DNA from: a virus
Direction: 5' to 3' (one strand)
IMG/VR virus record: IMGVR_UViG_3300027747_000004
Coordinates: 46,995-110,994 of that record
DNA: 64,000 nucleotides
The notes beneath the pieces were generated by a model. That model had not been told where the DNA came from. It saw nothing but the letters and a program-made list of their open reading frames with translations, and did not search any database. A program made the translations under genes and the position numbers. Each line of letters starts with the position of its first letter. Position 1 is the first letter of the stretch. Shown here one piece after another: positions 1 to 8,525 of this stretch.

Positions 1-2
1 AA

Positions 3-1712
3 TCCAAGGGCGAGATGGCCCCCTACATCATGATGGTGGACGAGCAGTCCAGCGAGGTGATCGGCCTGTACCGCAACTGGGAAGAGGGCGACGACACGAT
101 GACCAAGCTCGACTGGATCGTCGAGTTCAAGTTCATCCCGTGGCGCGGCGTGTTTGCCATCGGCCTGCCCCACCTGATCGGCGGCCTGAGCGCGGCCCTG
201 ACCGGCTCCCTGCGCGCGCTGCTAGACAGCGCCCACATCAACAACGCGGCGACCATGCTCAAGCTCAAGGGTGCCAAGATCAGCGGCCAGACGCAGCAGA
301 TCGAGGTCACTCAGGTGGCCGAGATCGAGGGCGCGCCCGGCGTAGATGACATCCGCAAGATCGCGATGCCCATGCCCTTCAACCCACCCAGCGAGACGCT
401 ATTCAAGCTGTTGGGCTGGCTGGACAGCGCGGCCAAGGGCGTGGTCACCACGTCCGAGGAGAAGATCGCCGATGTCAATGCTAACGCTCCGGTAGGTACT
501 ACCCAAGCGTTGATTGAGCAGGGCGCTGCCGTCTACTCCGCAATCCACGCGCGCCTGCACCAGTCGCAGGCTCGCCTGATCAAGGTGCTGTGCCGCCTGA
601 ACCGCTGGCACTTCAAGGAAATGCGCAAGGGCGACATGGTCGCGGACCTTGAGATCGAGCGCGAGGACTTCGAGCGCAACACCGACGTCATCCCGGTCAG
701 CGACCCGCACATCTTTAGCGAAACCCAGCGCATGGCGCAGATGCAGGCCGTGTTGGCCCGCGCGGACGCCAAGCCAGACCTGTACGACGCCAAAGCCGTG
801 GAGGAGCGTTTCCTCAAGCAGATCAAGATTCCCAACGTCAGCGAGCTGCTCAAGGACGTGCCCGAGCCCGAGCAGCGCACTTTGGCCGACGAGAACGCGG
901 CGATGTCCATGGGCCACCCGGCGTATGCCTACATGCAGCAGGACCACATCGCGCACATCCAAGGCCACCTAATGTTTGGCCTAGACCCGAGCTTTGGCGG
1001 CAACCCGCTAATCGCGCCAAACTACCAGCCCAACGCGATTGAACACATCAAGCAGCACATTACGCTGTGGTACCTCAACCGCATGAACGGCTACGTCATT
1101 AACCTGCGCGGCGGCAAGCCGGTGGACGACTATGAAAATCCGCACCTGACCGCCACCATCGACAAACTGTACGCCACCGTCGGCGAGCACGTCGCGTTGG
1201 ACGGCCAGATGGTGTTCCAGCAGATCCTGCCGCAACTTCAACAGATGCAGCAGGCAATGCAACAGAACAAGCCACAACCCCAACTGCCGCCCGATGCCCA
1301 GGTGGTCAAGGACACCGCGATGGCCGAGACCCAGCGCAAAGCGGCCAAGGACCAGCAGGAGATGCAGCTCGCCCAAGCCAAGCTGCAGGACAGCCAACAG
1401 CGCACCCAGGCCGAGATGCAGGCCAACGCGCAGAAGGCCCAGCAGGACACGCAGGTCAACATGCAGAAGGCCCAGCAGGACGCCCAGCTCAAGATGCAGG
1501 ACCTCCAGGCAACGTCTCAGGCCAAGCTGCAGGACACGCAGGTCGATATCCAAGCACGCGAGCAAGAGTCCATGCGCAATGCGCAACTACAATTGGAACT
1601 AGAGCGCATGCACGACCAGACGCAGATTGACATTACAAACGCAAAGTTAACCCACGAAACCATACAGAGTATGGTCCAACCCCAAGGAGCTCCAGATGGC
1701 AACCTCGAATAA
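3..1712 (+). CDS. Portal protein, copy A (5' end outside the window)
   Basis: Portal proteins form the dodecameric ring at the capsid vertex through which DNA is packaged and ejected. The reading frame is open from base 3, so the N-terminus lies upstream. The visible part aligns through its length with the complete portal at 54283-56778, starting near residue 320 of that protein, with shared blocks such as FKFIPWRG, LLDSAHINNA and VSDPHIF. The last ~150 residues are an Ala/Gln/Lys-rich heptad-like region (repeated QKAQQDTQ/QDAQ), probably a coiled coil. Base composition is GC-rich: hand count over 61-180 gives 75/120 G+C, against 56/120 in the matching part of copy B. The portal call rests on homology to copy B, position after terminase in that copy, and size. 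Confidence 0.8.
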   Translation, partial: SKGEMAPYIMMVDEQSSEVIGLYRNWEEGDDTMTKLDWIVEFKFIPWRGVFAIGLPHLIGGLSAALTGSLRALLDSAHINNAATMLKLKGAKISGQTQQIEVTQVAEIEGAPGVDDIRKIAMPMPFNPPSETLFKLLGWLDSAAKGVVTTSEEKIADVNANAPVGTTQALIEQGAAVYSAIHARLHQSQARLIKVLCRLNRWHFKEMRKGDMVADLEIEREDFERNTDVIPVSDPHIFSETQRMAQMQAVLARADAKPDLYDAKAVEERFLKQIKIPNVSELLKDVPEPEQRTLADENAAMSMGHPAYAYMQQDHIAHIQGHLMFGLDPSFGGNPLIAPNYQPNAIEHIKQHITLWYLNRMNGYVINLRGGKPVDDYENPHLTATIDKLYATVGEHVALDGQMVFQQILPQLQQMQQAMQQNKPQPQLPPDAQVVKDTAMAETQRKAAKDQQEMQLAQAKLQDSQQRTQAEMQANAQKAQQDTQVNMQKAQQDAQLKMQDLQATSQAKLQDTQVDIQAREQESMRNAQLQLELERMHDQTQIDITNAKLTHETIQSMVQPQGAPDGNLE

Positions 1713-1851
1713 CTCTCAGACCGGCGAGCTGGTCAAGCAACACCACCGCCTGGCCATGGGTGAGAAGCTCAACGGCCAGAGCCTGCAGCCCAAGGGCGGC
1801 ACCAGCAAGCCCGCTGGCGGCTTGAGCGCGCTGGCCAAGAAGAATAAGTGA
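1696..1851 (+). CDS. Small basic protein (51 aa) after the portal, copy A
   Basis: This short gene starts at ATG 1696 inside the end of the portal gene, with AAGGAG at 1684-1689 as ribosome binding site. It encodes a 51-aa Gly/Lys-rich protein with HHRLAMGEKLNG near the start and a KGG motif. The syntenic gene in copy B (56780-57121) shares the HxRxAMGE core and carries several KKGG/AKGG motifs, which supports this as a real gene. Function is unknown; the position suggests a minor virion or head-assembly protein. Confidence 0.65.
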   Translation: MATSNNSQTGELVKQHHRLAMGEKLNGQSLQPKGGTSKPAGGLSALAKKNK

Positions 1852-2018
1852 TCTCTGAACTTATTCACCAGATCCAGGTCAGGCAGGCGGAGCTTCGCCT
1901 GGCGCTGGTTCAAAACCCCGTGGGCGACCACGCTACATACACACGCATCGTTGGTGAGTACCAGGGCCTGCAATGGGTAATGGACGCACTAAACCAAAAA
2001 CTCGCTGAGAACGAATAA
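1848..2018 (+). CDS. Small helical protein (56 aa), GTG start, copy A
   Basis: The start is GTG at 1848, overlapping the previous stop (GTGA), a typical translational coupling arrangement. The product is a short amphipathic helical protein. It matches copy B 57121-57306 in position, length and pattern (ELIHQIQVRQAEL against ALITLIKQKQLEI; GEYQGLQWVMDALNQKLAE against GRHAGLEETLQIINNLLEE). Conservation between diverged copies is the main evidence that it is translated. Function unknown. Confidence 0.65.
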   Translation: MISELIHQIQVRQAELRLALVQNPVGDHATYTRIVGEYQGLQWVMDALNQKLAENE

Positions 2019-2095
2019 GGCAGCAATGCCCCAAGCCGCGCTGAGATATGCGCATTTTCAAACCTGAAATATGGTTTTTGTCGATAGGAGTGAGT

Positions 2096-2554
2096 ATGAG
2101 CGAGAAAGAAAAGATACCTACCATTGGTGGTGTCCAACAAGAGTCCGACCCAACTGAGCTGGCGTGGGCATTTCCAGACGTTTTACCCGGGCAAGCCCCG
2201 CTAGGTGGCCGCGTCATTGTCCAACTTCGCCGCATCAAGAAAAATGCCGGAAAGATTATCCTGGTCGAGGAGACCAAGGAGAATGAGAAGTGGAACAACA
2301 TGATCGGCAGGGTGGTCGCGATTGGTCCTTTGGCCTACCGCAACCGCGACACCATGCAGGTGTGGCCCGAAGGAAGTTGGGCTGAGATCGGTGACTACGT
2401 GCGCGTGCCTCGGTGGGGCGGGGATCGCTGGGAGCGACCCGTGCTTAACGAAGAAAACGGCGACCTGAACCCGGTCCTGTTCATGACAATCAACGACCAC
2501 GAGGTGATTGCGAAGGTCACTGACGACCCGTTGTCATTTAAAGCCTACGTTTAA
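2096..2554 (+). CDS. GroES-like co-chaperonin, copy A
   Basis: A GroES-type protein caps the GroEL chamber. Phage versions such as T4 gp31 adapt host GroEL to fold the phage capsid protein. The core runs from LGGRVIVQLRR through ENEKWNNMIGRVVAIGPLAY to GDYVRVPRWGGDRW, matching the GroES beta-barrel pattern (valine-rich first strand, VxAxGPG-like turn, GDxV). An N-terminal extension of about 40 residues precedes it. The start at 2096 follows TAGGAG and is preferred over the upstream ATG at 2048, which has no ribosome binding site. The ortholog is 57296-57715. Position between portal and scaffold-like genes fits capsid folding. The mobile-loop residues are not clearly recognisable. Confidence 0.75.
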   Translation: MSEKEKIPTIGGVQQESDPTELAWAFPDVLPGQAPLGGRVIVQLRRIKKNAGKIILVEETKENEKWNNMIGRVVAIGPLAYRNRDTMQVWPEGSWAEIGDYVRVPRWGGDRWERPVLNEENGDLNPVLFMTINDHEVIAKVTDDPLSFKAYV

Positions 2555-2563
2555 GGAAATACC

Positions 2564-3532
2564 ATGGTTACAAATACCGAAAAAGATGATGTTTTGCACG
2601 TGCAGGAAGGCCAAGACGGCACCGCCACGGTAGAACTGCCTGAGGGCATCCTGCCCCAAGACGACAACAACGACGATAAAACGCCCAATAACGCCCAATC
2701 CGACGACGGAAGCGATGACGACCACCCGGACGACAGCGACGCGGTGCGCGCAGCACGCCGCGCACGCCGCCGGTCCAAGAAAGACCTCATCCGCAAGACC
2801 AACGAAGAGAAGGATATTCGCCTGCAGGCCATCCAACGCGAGAACGAGGAGCTGCGAAACCGGCTTTCGCGCGTGGAACAGAAGACTCAGGCTTACGACG
2901 TGGGCCGAATTGAGAAGGCAATTGAGGACCAGCAGGTGCGCATGGAGTATGCGCGCATGAAATTGGCCGAGGCAACCGGTTCTGGTGACGGCGACGGCGC
3001 TGTAAAGGCGCAGGAACTGCTTTACGAGGCCCGAGACAGCCTTCGGCAGCTCGATGCCCTGCGCAGGCAGGCAAATCAGCCCGCGCAACCCGCGGCTCCG
3101 GCCGTAGATTACACCGTGCAACGCCACGCGACCACCTGGATTGAGCGAAACTCATGGTACAAACCCGATTTATCGGATACTGACAGCAAAATCGCAAAAG
3201 TAATCGACGAAGACCTCGTAAAAGAGGGCTGGAACCCCGGAACTGACGATTATTGGGACGAATTAGACTCCCGCTTGCAAAAAAGATTGCCGCATCGCTA
3301 TAATGATTCGTCAGATAAACGTGATACCGACCGACGAACACCAAGGAACACCGTGGGAAGCTCAGGACGTGAAGCATCAGCCGCATACGGGGGCACAAAC
3401 CGCACCTTTACCCTCACCGCTGAACAAGTGCGTGCGATGAAGGACGCGGGTATGTGGGATAACCCCGAAAAACGCGCAAAGATGATCAAACGATACGCAG
3501 CAGAATCCCGTAACAATTCCCGGAGTAACTAA
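2564..3532 (+). CDS. Scaffolding-like protein, copy A
   Basis: The protein has 322 residues. An acidic N-terminus rich in Asp/Asn (about residues 1-60) is followed by an Arg/Lys-rich linker and a long coiled-coil-like segment (about 70-180). The C-terminus carries a conserved block, FTLTAEQVRAMKDAGMWDNP, that recurs nearly unchanged in copy B (58723 end). Acidic and helical composition, and position between the portal and capsid genes, are typical of head scaffolding proteins. The AEQVRAMKDAG block could be the capsid-binding tail, by analogy with P22 scaffold; that is inference. No protease gene is visible nearby. Confidence 0.6.
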   Translation: MVTNTEKDDVLHVQEGQDGTATVELPEGILPQDDNNDDKTPNNAQSDDGSDDDHPDDSDAVRAARRARRRSKKDLIRKTNEEKDIRLQAIQRENEELRNRLSRVEQKTQAYDVGRIEKAIEDQQVRMEYARMKLAEATGSGDGDGAVKAQELLYEARDSLRQLDALRRQANQPAQPAAPAVDYTVQRHATTWIERNSWYKPDLSDTDSKIAKVIDEDLVKEGWNPGTDDYWDELDSRLQKRLPHRYNDSSDKRDTDRRTPRNTVGSSGREASAAYGGTNRTFTLTAEQVRAMKDAGMWDNPEKRAKMIKRYAAESRNNSRSN

Positions 3533-3534
3533 TC

Positions 3535-4083
3535 ATGACCGAATCACGTCTCAAAAAATCTCTCAATGCTGGTGGACGCCAAGATCGCGCAAGCGAGGAC
3601 GCAACCCGCGCAGCACCCGAAGATAAGTTCATTTCAACGCAGGAACGTCGCAAGATGTGGAGCGAAGAGTGGACGCAATCAGCACTGCCCAAACTGCCCA
3701 CATTTGACGGGTGGCATCTTTGCTGGCTTTCAACATCCAACAGCTACGACTCCATTGATAAGCGGATTCGCCTAGGGTACGTTCCAGTTAAATCTGAAGA
3801 GTTACCGGGTTATGAAGACTATCGTGTAAAGGCCGGCGAGCATGTTGGTTACATTTCCTGTAACGAGATGTTGCTGTTCAAGTTACCCATGGACGTTTAC
3901 CAAGAGATCATGATGCACATGCACCACGATCAACCCATCGAAGAGGCGGAGAAAATTCGCGTCCAGGTGGAACAACTCCAAGGTGCACGCGACAGCAATG
4001 GTAAATCGTTGGTAGGCGTTGAAGGCGAAGGATTGGGCAATTTTGATAGGCAACCAAACAAACTACCGGTATTTGCCGGTTAA
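3535..4083 (+). CDS. Conserved head-cassette protein of unknown function, copy A
   Basis: The protein has 182 residues and is conserved in copy B at 58726-59259. The shared core runs FHLCWLSTSNSYDSIDKR, RLGYVPVKSEELPGYE, and KAGEHVGYISCNEMLLFKLPMD, followed by a helical C-terminus. The N-terminus is charged and likely disordered. It starts two bases after the scaffold-like stop. Position between scaffold and decoration-like genes suggests head assembly or maturation. I recognise no enzyme motif. Confidence 0.6.
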   Translation: MTESRLKKSLNAGGRQDRASEDATRAAPEDKFISTQERRKMWSEEWTQSALPKLPTFDGWHLCWLSTSNSYDSIDKRIRLGYVPVKSEELPGYEDYRVKAGEHVGYISCNEMLLFKLPMDVYQEIMMHMHHDQPIEEAEKIRVQVEQLQGARDSNGKSLVGVEGEGLGNFDRQPNKLPVFAG

Positions 4084-4096
4084 CTAAGGAGTTAAT

Positions 4097-4696
4097 ATGA
4101 GTGCTACCTCTGCTCCGTTTGGCCTTCGCCCCGCGTTTCACCCTTCGGGTCTGGATCGCGCACAAGCGCTGGCTGGCGGTATTACATCGGGTTATGCAAC
4201 CCAAATCTTGAAGGGCCAACCCGTTGCCTACTCGGCTTCGGCAGGTGTCATCGTTCCCCTCACTACCGCCCCTGCTGCTGGCTCTGCCGTAGCCTGGTCC
4301 GGTGCCTTTGCTGGCGTTGAGTGGACCGATACCACCGGTCGTCGTCGCGTGTCCAACTACTGGCCCGCAAGCACCGCGTACCAAACTGGTTCGTGCGTCG
4401 CTTATTTCTACAACGACAACAACATCGTTTACGAAATCCAAGCAGACGGTTCGATGGCTCAAACCACAATTGGTAACGAGTACAACTTCACCAATACCAC
4501 CTCTGGTTCTTCCACAACCGGTCTGTCGCAATGCACTTTGGGTGCTTCGACTGCTGCTGGTAACGGTACCCAAGGCCAAATGCGCGTGGTTGATCTTAGT
4601 CAAGCGGTGGATAACGCGTGGGGCGACGCCTACACCGTTGTTCGTGTCGTTAACGCGCAGTCGCAGTTCTTCGGCGCTTTCACTGCTATCGCATAA
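4097..4696 (+). CDS. Capsid decoration-like protein, copy A
   Basis: The protein has 199 residues, is Ser/Thr/Gly-rich and predicted beta-rich, with no signal peptide or membrane segment. It begins MSATSAPFGLRPAFHPSG and is strongly similar to copy B (59278-59871). The gene sits immediately upstream of the major capsid gene, the usual place for decoration or head-stabilising proteins. A good ribosome binding site (AAGGAG) precedes the ATG. The last 42 bases belong to an 86-nt near-identical patch shared with copy B. Decoration is inferred from position and composition; another minor head role is possible. Confidence 0.55.
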   Translation: MSATSAPFGLRPAFHPSGLDRAQALAGGITSGYATQILKGQPVAYSASAGVIVPLTTAPAAGSAVAWSGAFAGVEWTDTTGRRRVSNYWPASTAYQTGSCVAYFYNDNNIVYEIQADGSMAQTTIGNEYNFTNTTSGSSTTGLSQCTLGASTAAGNGTQGQMRVVDLSQAVDNAWGDAYTVVRVVNAQSQFFGAFTAIA

Positions 4697-4740
4697 GGAG
4701 AATAAATAATGGCTGCACCAATGAGAAGTACGGACTTTCG
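4655..4740 (+). repeat. 86-nt near-identical boundary patch (partner 59830-59915)
   Basis: This segment spans the end of the decoration-like gene, the intergenic ribosome binding site and the first 32 bases of the capsid gene. It matches 59830-59915 with a single difference (C at 4690, T in the partner), while the sequence on both sides is clearly diverged. Such an island at a gene boundary could be a recombination joint between related phages, or a point where an assembler switched haplotype. Confidence 0.85.
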
Positions 4741-5623
4741 TTCAATCGTCGAACCGATTTTGAACGAATGCTTCGACGGCGTTTACGACCAACGCGCTGA
4801 TGAATGGTCTCGTGTCTTCCGCGAGGAAGACGGTATCCCCCGCAACTACCACGAAGAACCCGTCCTTTACGGTTTCGGCGCGGCACCCCAACTGCCTGAC
4901 GGCACCCCGGTGACGTACCAACAAGGTGGCGTGTTGTTCCTGAAGCGCTATGTCTACAAGGTCTACGGTCTGGCTTTTGCCTTGACCAAGGTCCTGGTGG
5001 AAGACGGCGACCACATCCGCTTGGGCCAAGTGTACGCACGTCATTTGGCACAGTCGCTAGTGGAGACCAAGGAACTGCTGTCCGCTAACGTCTTGAACGT
5101 GGCATTCAACAGCTCCTACCCCGGTGGCGACGGCGTGCCTTTGATCAGCACCGCCCACCCCATCGTGAACGGTACCTTCAGCAACCAGTTGGCCACCGCC
5201 GCTGTTCTGTCCCAGACATCTCTTGAGCAGATGCTGATCCAGATCCGCCAGGCAGTGGACAACAACGGCAAACGTATCCGCTTGGTGCCACGTCAGTTGG
5301 TCGTTGCCCCCGGCAACGTGTTCCAAGCTGAGGTGCTGCTGAAGTCGGTCCTGCGCACCGGCAACGCCAACAACGACATCAACCCGGTGAAATCCATCGG
5401 CTTGTTGGATGAGGGCGCTGCCGTTCTGTCTCGCTTGACCAGCGCCAACGCATGGTGGGTCCAGACCGATGCACCCGAGGGCTTCAAGCTCTTGATGCGT
5501 CGTCGTCTGGAAAAGACCATGGAAGGCGACTTCGAGACCGACTCGATGCGCTACAAGGCTACCGAGCGTTATGATGTGGGCTTCACTGACCCCCGTTGCG
5601 CTTACGGCACACCTGGTATCTAA
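4709..5623 (+). CDS. Major capsid protein, copy A
   Basis: The protein has 304 residues and would form the HK97-fold shell. It resembles the Mu gpT-like and podoviral capsid group: a central LISTAHPIVNGTFSNQL-type segment, RLVPRQLVVAPGNVFQAE, and a C-terminal QTDAPEGFKLLMRR followed by a DFETDSMRYKATERY block. The ribosome binding site (AAGGAG, 8 nt from ATG) is the strongest nearby, consistent with high expression, and a rho-independent terminator follows at 5640-5671. The copy B homolog is 59884-60798. No N-terminal delta-domain or protease site is evident, in line with a separate scaffold. Confidence 0.85.
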   Translation: MAAPMRSTDFRSIVEPILNECFDGVYDQRADEWSRVFREEDGIPRNYHEEPVLYGFGAAPQLPDGTPVTYQQGGVLFLKRYVYKVYGLAFALTKVLVEDGDHIRLGQVYARHLAQSLVETKELLSANVLNVAFNSSYPGGDGVPLISTAHPIVNGTFSNQLATAAVLSQTSLEQMLIQIRQAVDNNGKRIRLVPRQLVVAPGNVFQAEVLLKSVLRTGNANNDINPVKSIGLLDEGAAVLSRLTSANAWWVQTDAPEGFKLLMRRRLEKTMEGDFETDSMRYKATERYDVGFTDPRCAYGTPGI

Positions 5624-5639
5624 TACCAGCAAAGGCCTT

Positions 5640-5671
5640 GGCGGGGGGCCTTAATCCCCCGCCCCATTTTT
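5640..5671 (+). terminator. Rho-independent terminator after the capsid gene
   Basis: The stem is GGCGGGGG (5640-5647) pairing with CCCCCGCC (5656-5663), with a short loop and a T-run at 5667-5671. It lies directly after the capsid gene stop. Copy B has a terminator with different sequence in the same place (60805-60836). Confidence 0.85.
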
Positions 5672-5702
5672 AACATCGGTCAAACTTTTCAAGGAGCAGA
5701 CC

Positions 5703-6953
5703 ATGCCTCAATTCGCAGATGACATCTTTCTGGGCGGTAACAACGGCCAGACCTACATGGGCACCGGCAACTACCCTGCCACGTCCGTATTTACCGGCCG
5801 TATTGCTACGACCACCCTTACCGTATATTCGACCCAGTCCGGTGACCCTTTGGTAGTTGGCCAGTACATTACCGGCTCTAGCGTAACCGCCAACTCCTAC
5901 ATCACCGCTGACCTCGGACAGGATAGCTCTGGTCGCAATACTTATACCCTGTCTCAGTCATCTACCGTGTCGTCCAACACAACTATGACGGCCGCTGGCA
6001 ACGCCTTGCTGGGCGATCCTTCGCCGATGTCTTTGGGCGTTGGTCCTTTGGGCCGCATCTACGTGTTTGACACCGTGCCCCAGACCCTGCAGGCCGCAAA
6101 CATCGCTGCATCGCAAACTCAAACTGCTGCAGGCGCGTTGACCCTGACTGCCGGTACCTCGGCTCGATCTGTGACCCGCAGCGATGGCACCACGGTGATT
6201 CAGTTGGACGTTCCTCGTGCAACCAGCGTCACGACCGGTACAGCAACCGGAACGGCTTTGGCTGGCGTGGCCACGACTGGCACCGGCGGCCAGATCTCGT
6301 TCACGTCTAATACCAGCGTGTACACCGGCCAGTACGTGACCGTGTCTGGCACCGCAGGCGGTACCGGTTCGATTACTGGCTACAGCAACCCTACGACCTA
6401 CATCCTGTCTGCCGTAACCGCTACTACCGCGACCCTGTTGACCACCGCAAGCGGTGCTGTTGCATCTACCGCGGGTACGATTACTGGCCTGACCTTTACC
6501 CTGGGCGCGGCTCCCCGCGCTATGACGGTTGCGGGCTACGACTACTACGGCCAGGCCATGAGCGAGGTTATCACCAGCAGCTCTTCGGTCAGCACCGCAG
6601 TCAGCGGCAAGAAAGCGTTCTACCAGATCTCTTCTATCACCAGCGCAGGTGCAACCGGAACTGCGGTAACCGCAGGAACCACCGACGTGATTGGTTTGCC
6701 AGTCCGCGTGACGGACGCAGGCTACGTGATCAAGGTGGGCTGGAACAACGCCCTGCTGCAGAATGCTGGTACCTTCACGGCCGCCGACATGACATTGCCA
6801 GCTACCACTACCACAGGTGACGTGCGCGGCACATTCTTGCCTACCACAGCCTCTGATGGCACCAAGCGTTTGGTCATGTCCATCGCTGTGCCCGGTATCG
6901 CAGTCGGACCCAATGCAACCCGCACTGGTGCCCTTGGTGTAACCCAAGCCTAA
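5703..6953 (+). CDS. Virion structural protein with inserted beta modules, copy A
   Basis: The protein has 416 residues, rich in Thr, Ser, Gly and Ala, and predicted to be all beta. It is orthologous to 60869-62191: both start MPQF(A/S)DD(I/L)FLG, share a GPxGR(I/V)Y segment, a VxGYDYYGQxMSE motif, and end with GPN(A/S)TRxGxLG(V/S)xQA. Copy A carries an extra module at about residues 25-100 that copy B lacks, and lacks a module near the C-terminus that copy B has. Position after the capsid gene suggests a head fibre, decoration or head-tail protein. The ribosome binding site is AAGGAGC. Confidence 0.55.
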   Translation: MPQFADDIFLGGNNGQTYMGTGNYPATSVFTGRIATTTLTVYSTQSGDPLVVGQYITGSSVTANSYITADLGQDSSGRNTYTLSQSSTVSSNTTMTAAGNALLGDPSPMSLGVGPLGRIYVFDTVPQTLQAANIAASQTQTAAGALTLTAGTSARSVTRSDGTTVIQLDVPRATSVTTGTATGTALAGVATTGTGGQISFTSNTSVYTGQYVTVSGTAGGTGSITGYSNPTTYILSAVTATTATLLTTASGAVASTAGTITGLTFTLGAAPRAMTVAGYDYYGQAMSEVITSSSSVSTAVSGKKAFYQISSITSAGATGTAVTAGTTDVIGLPVRVTDAGYVIKVGWNNALLQNAGTFTAADMTLPATTTTGDVRGTFLPTTASDGTKRLVMSIAVPGIAVGPNATRTGALGVTQA

Positions 6954-6966
6954 GGAGTGAAATACC

Positions 6967-8523
6967 ATGGCAACAAAGAAATCTAGCGGCGGTTTCGCCC
7001 AGATGCCTAAGATGATGACCAATGAGCCCTCGGCCATTCTGAAGCTGAAAAAAGGTGGCCACGTAGCTTCGGCTCACAAGGACGAGCATGGCCACACCAA
7101 CATGAAGGGTGATGCCTTCAAGGCCAAGTACGCCATGGACAAGGCAGAAGATGGCGCGGCTCCCAAAAAGCCGTCCATGGCCGAACGTCGCAAAGCGATG
7201 TCCGGTGCCCTGCTTAACTCCAAGAAGGGTGGCAAAGTTGCAAAGCATGAAGATGCCGCGCAGGACCGCGCCATGATCAAGAAGGCCCTGGCAGGCAAGA
7301 AGTTTGCTGCTGGCGGCACCATTAAGGGTAATGCTGGCAAGTTTGCTAAGACCAAAGTCGTTGACGGTGACAAAAAAGACACCGCCAAGGGCACCGGTGT
7401 TGTGAAGATGGGCAAGCCCGCTGGTTACAAAACCGGCGGAACCATTGAAGGCAACGCTGGCAAGTTTGTCAAGACCAAAGTGGTTGGTGGCGACAAGACC
7501 GACAAAGCACACGGTACCAAGGGTATCAAAGAGGGCCAGCCTGCTGGTTTCAAAAAGGGCGGCAAGATTGGTTGGGAAAATCGCCCAGCCGATGATGGCG
7601 ACCATTTTGACCCGGCTCATGGTACTGGTGGCGTGCGCGAAGGCAACGCTGGCGGCTACAAAAAAGGCGGTGCTGCAAAAAAGCATTTTGCCACGGGGGG
7701 CAGCGTTAATGATGCTGGCCGCGCCGTGGCAATGCCCCGCAAACCTGTGTCTCGTCCCGTAGCAAACAGCTTGCAATCTGGCACCTTCAAAAAAGGTGGC
7801 AAGGTCAAGAAGTATGCTGATGGCGGTAATGTTAGTGGTGGCATGGGCGGCACGGGTGGTACTACGCCGATGGATTACGCAATATCATCAAACCAATCTG
7901 CGTCAGTGCCGGGCGCACCTATAGGTGCAACTTTTGATGGCCCGGCACCGATGAATCCTTTTGGAGGCATGAATCCCAACATCGGCAAACCCGGCGCAAC
8001 AATCATGCCAACCATGGGAACAACTTCGCCAGTTCCCGCTGACCTGCAACAACAAGGACAGCAAGCGGCAATGCAGAAAGCGGCAATGCAGCAAGCGGCA
8101 ATGCAGCAACCACCTATGAGTCAGCAGCAGCTAATGCAGCGTGCCCCAATGGGTGGCTTTGGTGGTATGCGCCCCCCAATGGGCGGAATGCGTCCTCCGA
8201 TGGGTAACATGCGTCCAATGCCGGTTGCCTACAATCCGAACGGCGCTACCAAGCTGTACAAAAAAGGCGGTAAGGTCAAGAAATTCGACATCGGTGGAAG
8301 CACTGGCAACGACATTCAAGATCTGTCCAATGGCGCGTATGCTGGAACCTACAAGAACCAGCGTGATGAAAACGAACGCGACCGAGAAGCCATCTTGGGG
8401 GCACCAGGAAGGGCGTATGATGCTGTCAAACGTCTGCTTGGAGGAAAGCCTGGCGCGGGAGCCGGTCGTGGGATGGTGAACCCGCCTATGGCCAAAAAAC
8501 GCGGTGGCGGCGCTAAGTGCTAA
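6967..8523 (+). CDS. Lys/Gly repeat protein (518 aa), copy A
   Basis: This strongly basic protein is built from repeats ending in KKGG, KTGG, FAAGG or YADGG. Two long units are visible, each of the form GGTIxGNAGKFxKTKVVxGDK followed by a GxPAGxKxGG end (about residues 115-200). A Met/Gln/Pro/Gly-rich stretch (about 340-420) follows, then a further KKGGKVKKFDIGG. No enzyme domain is visible. The copy B counterpart (62204-63001) is about half the length. High charge and low complexity suggest DNA or scaffold association inside the head, or tagging for assembly; this is inference. Confidence 0.55.
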   Translation: MATKKSSGGFAQMPKMMTNEPSAILKLKKGGHVASAHKDEHGHTNMKGDAFKAKYAMDKAEDGAAPKKPSMAERRKAMSGALLNSKKGGKVAKHEDAAQDRAMIKKALAGKKFAAGGTIKGNAGKFAKTKVVDGDKKDTAKGTGVVKMGKPAGYKTGGTIEGNAGKFVKTKVVGGDKTDKAHGTKGIKEGQPAGFKKGGKIGWENRPADDGDHFDPAHGTGGVREGNAGGYKKGGAAKKHFATGGSVNDAGRAVAMPRKPVSRPVANSLQSGTFKKGGKVKKYADGGNVSGGMGGTGGTTPMDYAISSNQSASVPGAPIGATFDGPAPMNPFGGMNPNIGKPGATIMPTMGTTSPVPADLQQQGQQAAMQKAAMQQAAMQQPPMSQQQLMQRAPMGGFGGMRPPMGGMRPPMGNMRPMPVAYNPNGATKLYKKGGKVKKFDIGGSTGNDIQDLSNGAYAGTYKNQRDENERDREAILGAPGRAYDAVKRLLGGKPGAGAGRGMVNPPMAKKRGGGAKC

Positions 8524-8525
8524 CA

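Noticed and set aside
5958-7037. 359-aa antisense frame opposite the 5703 gene
   Set aside because: Gly/Arg/His/Cys-rich composition is that of a reversed Thr/Gly-rich gene, with no start signal; shadow frame.
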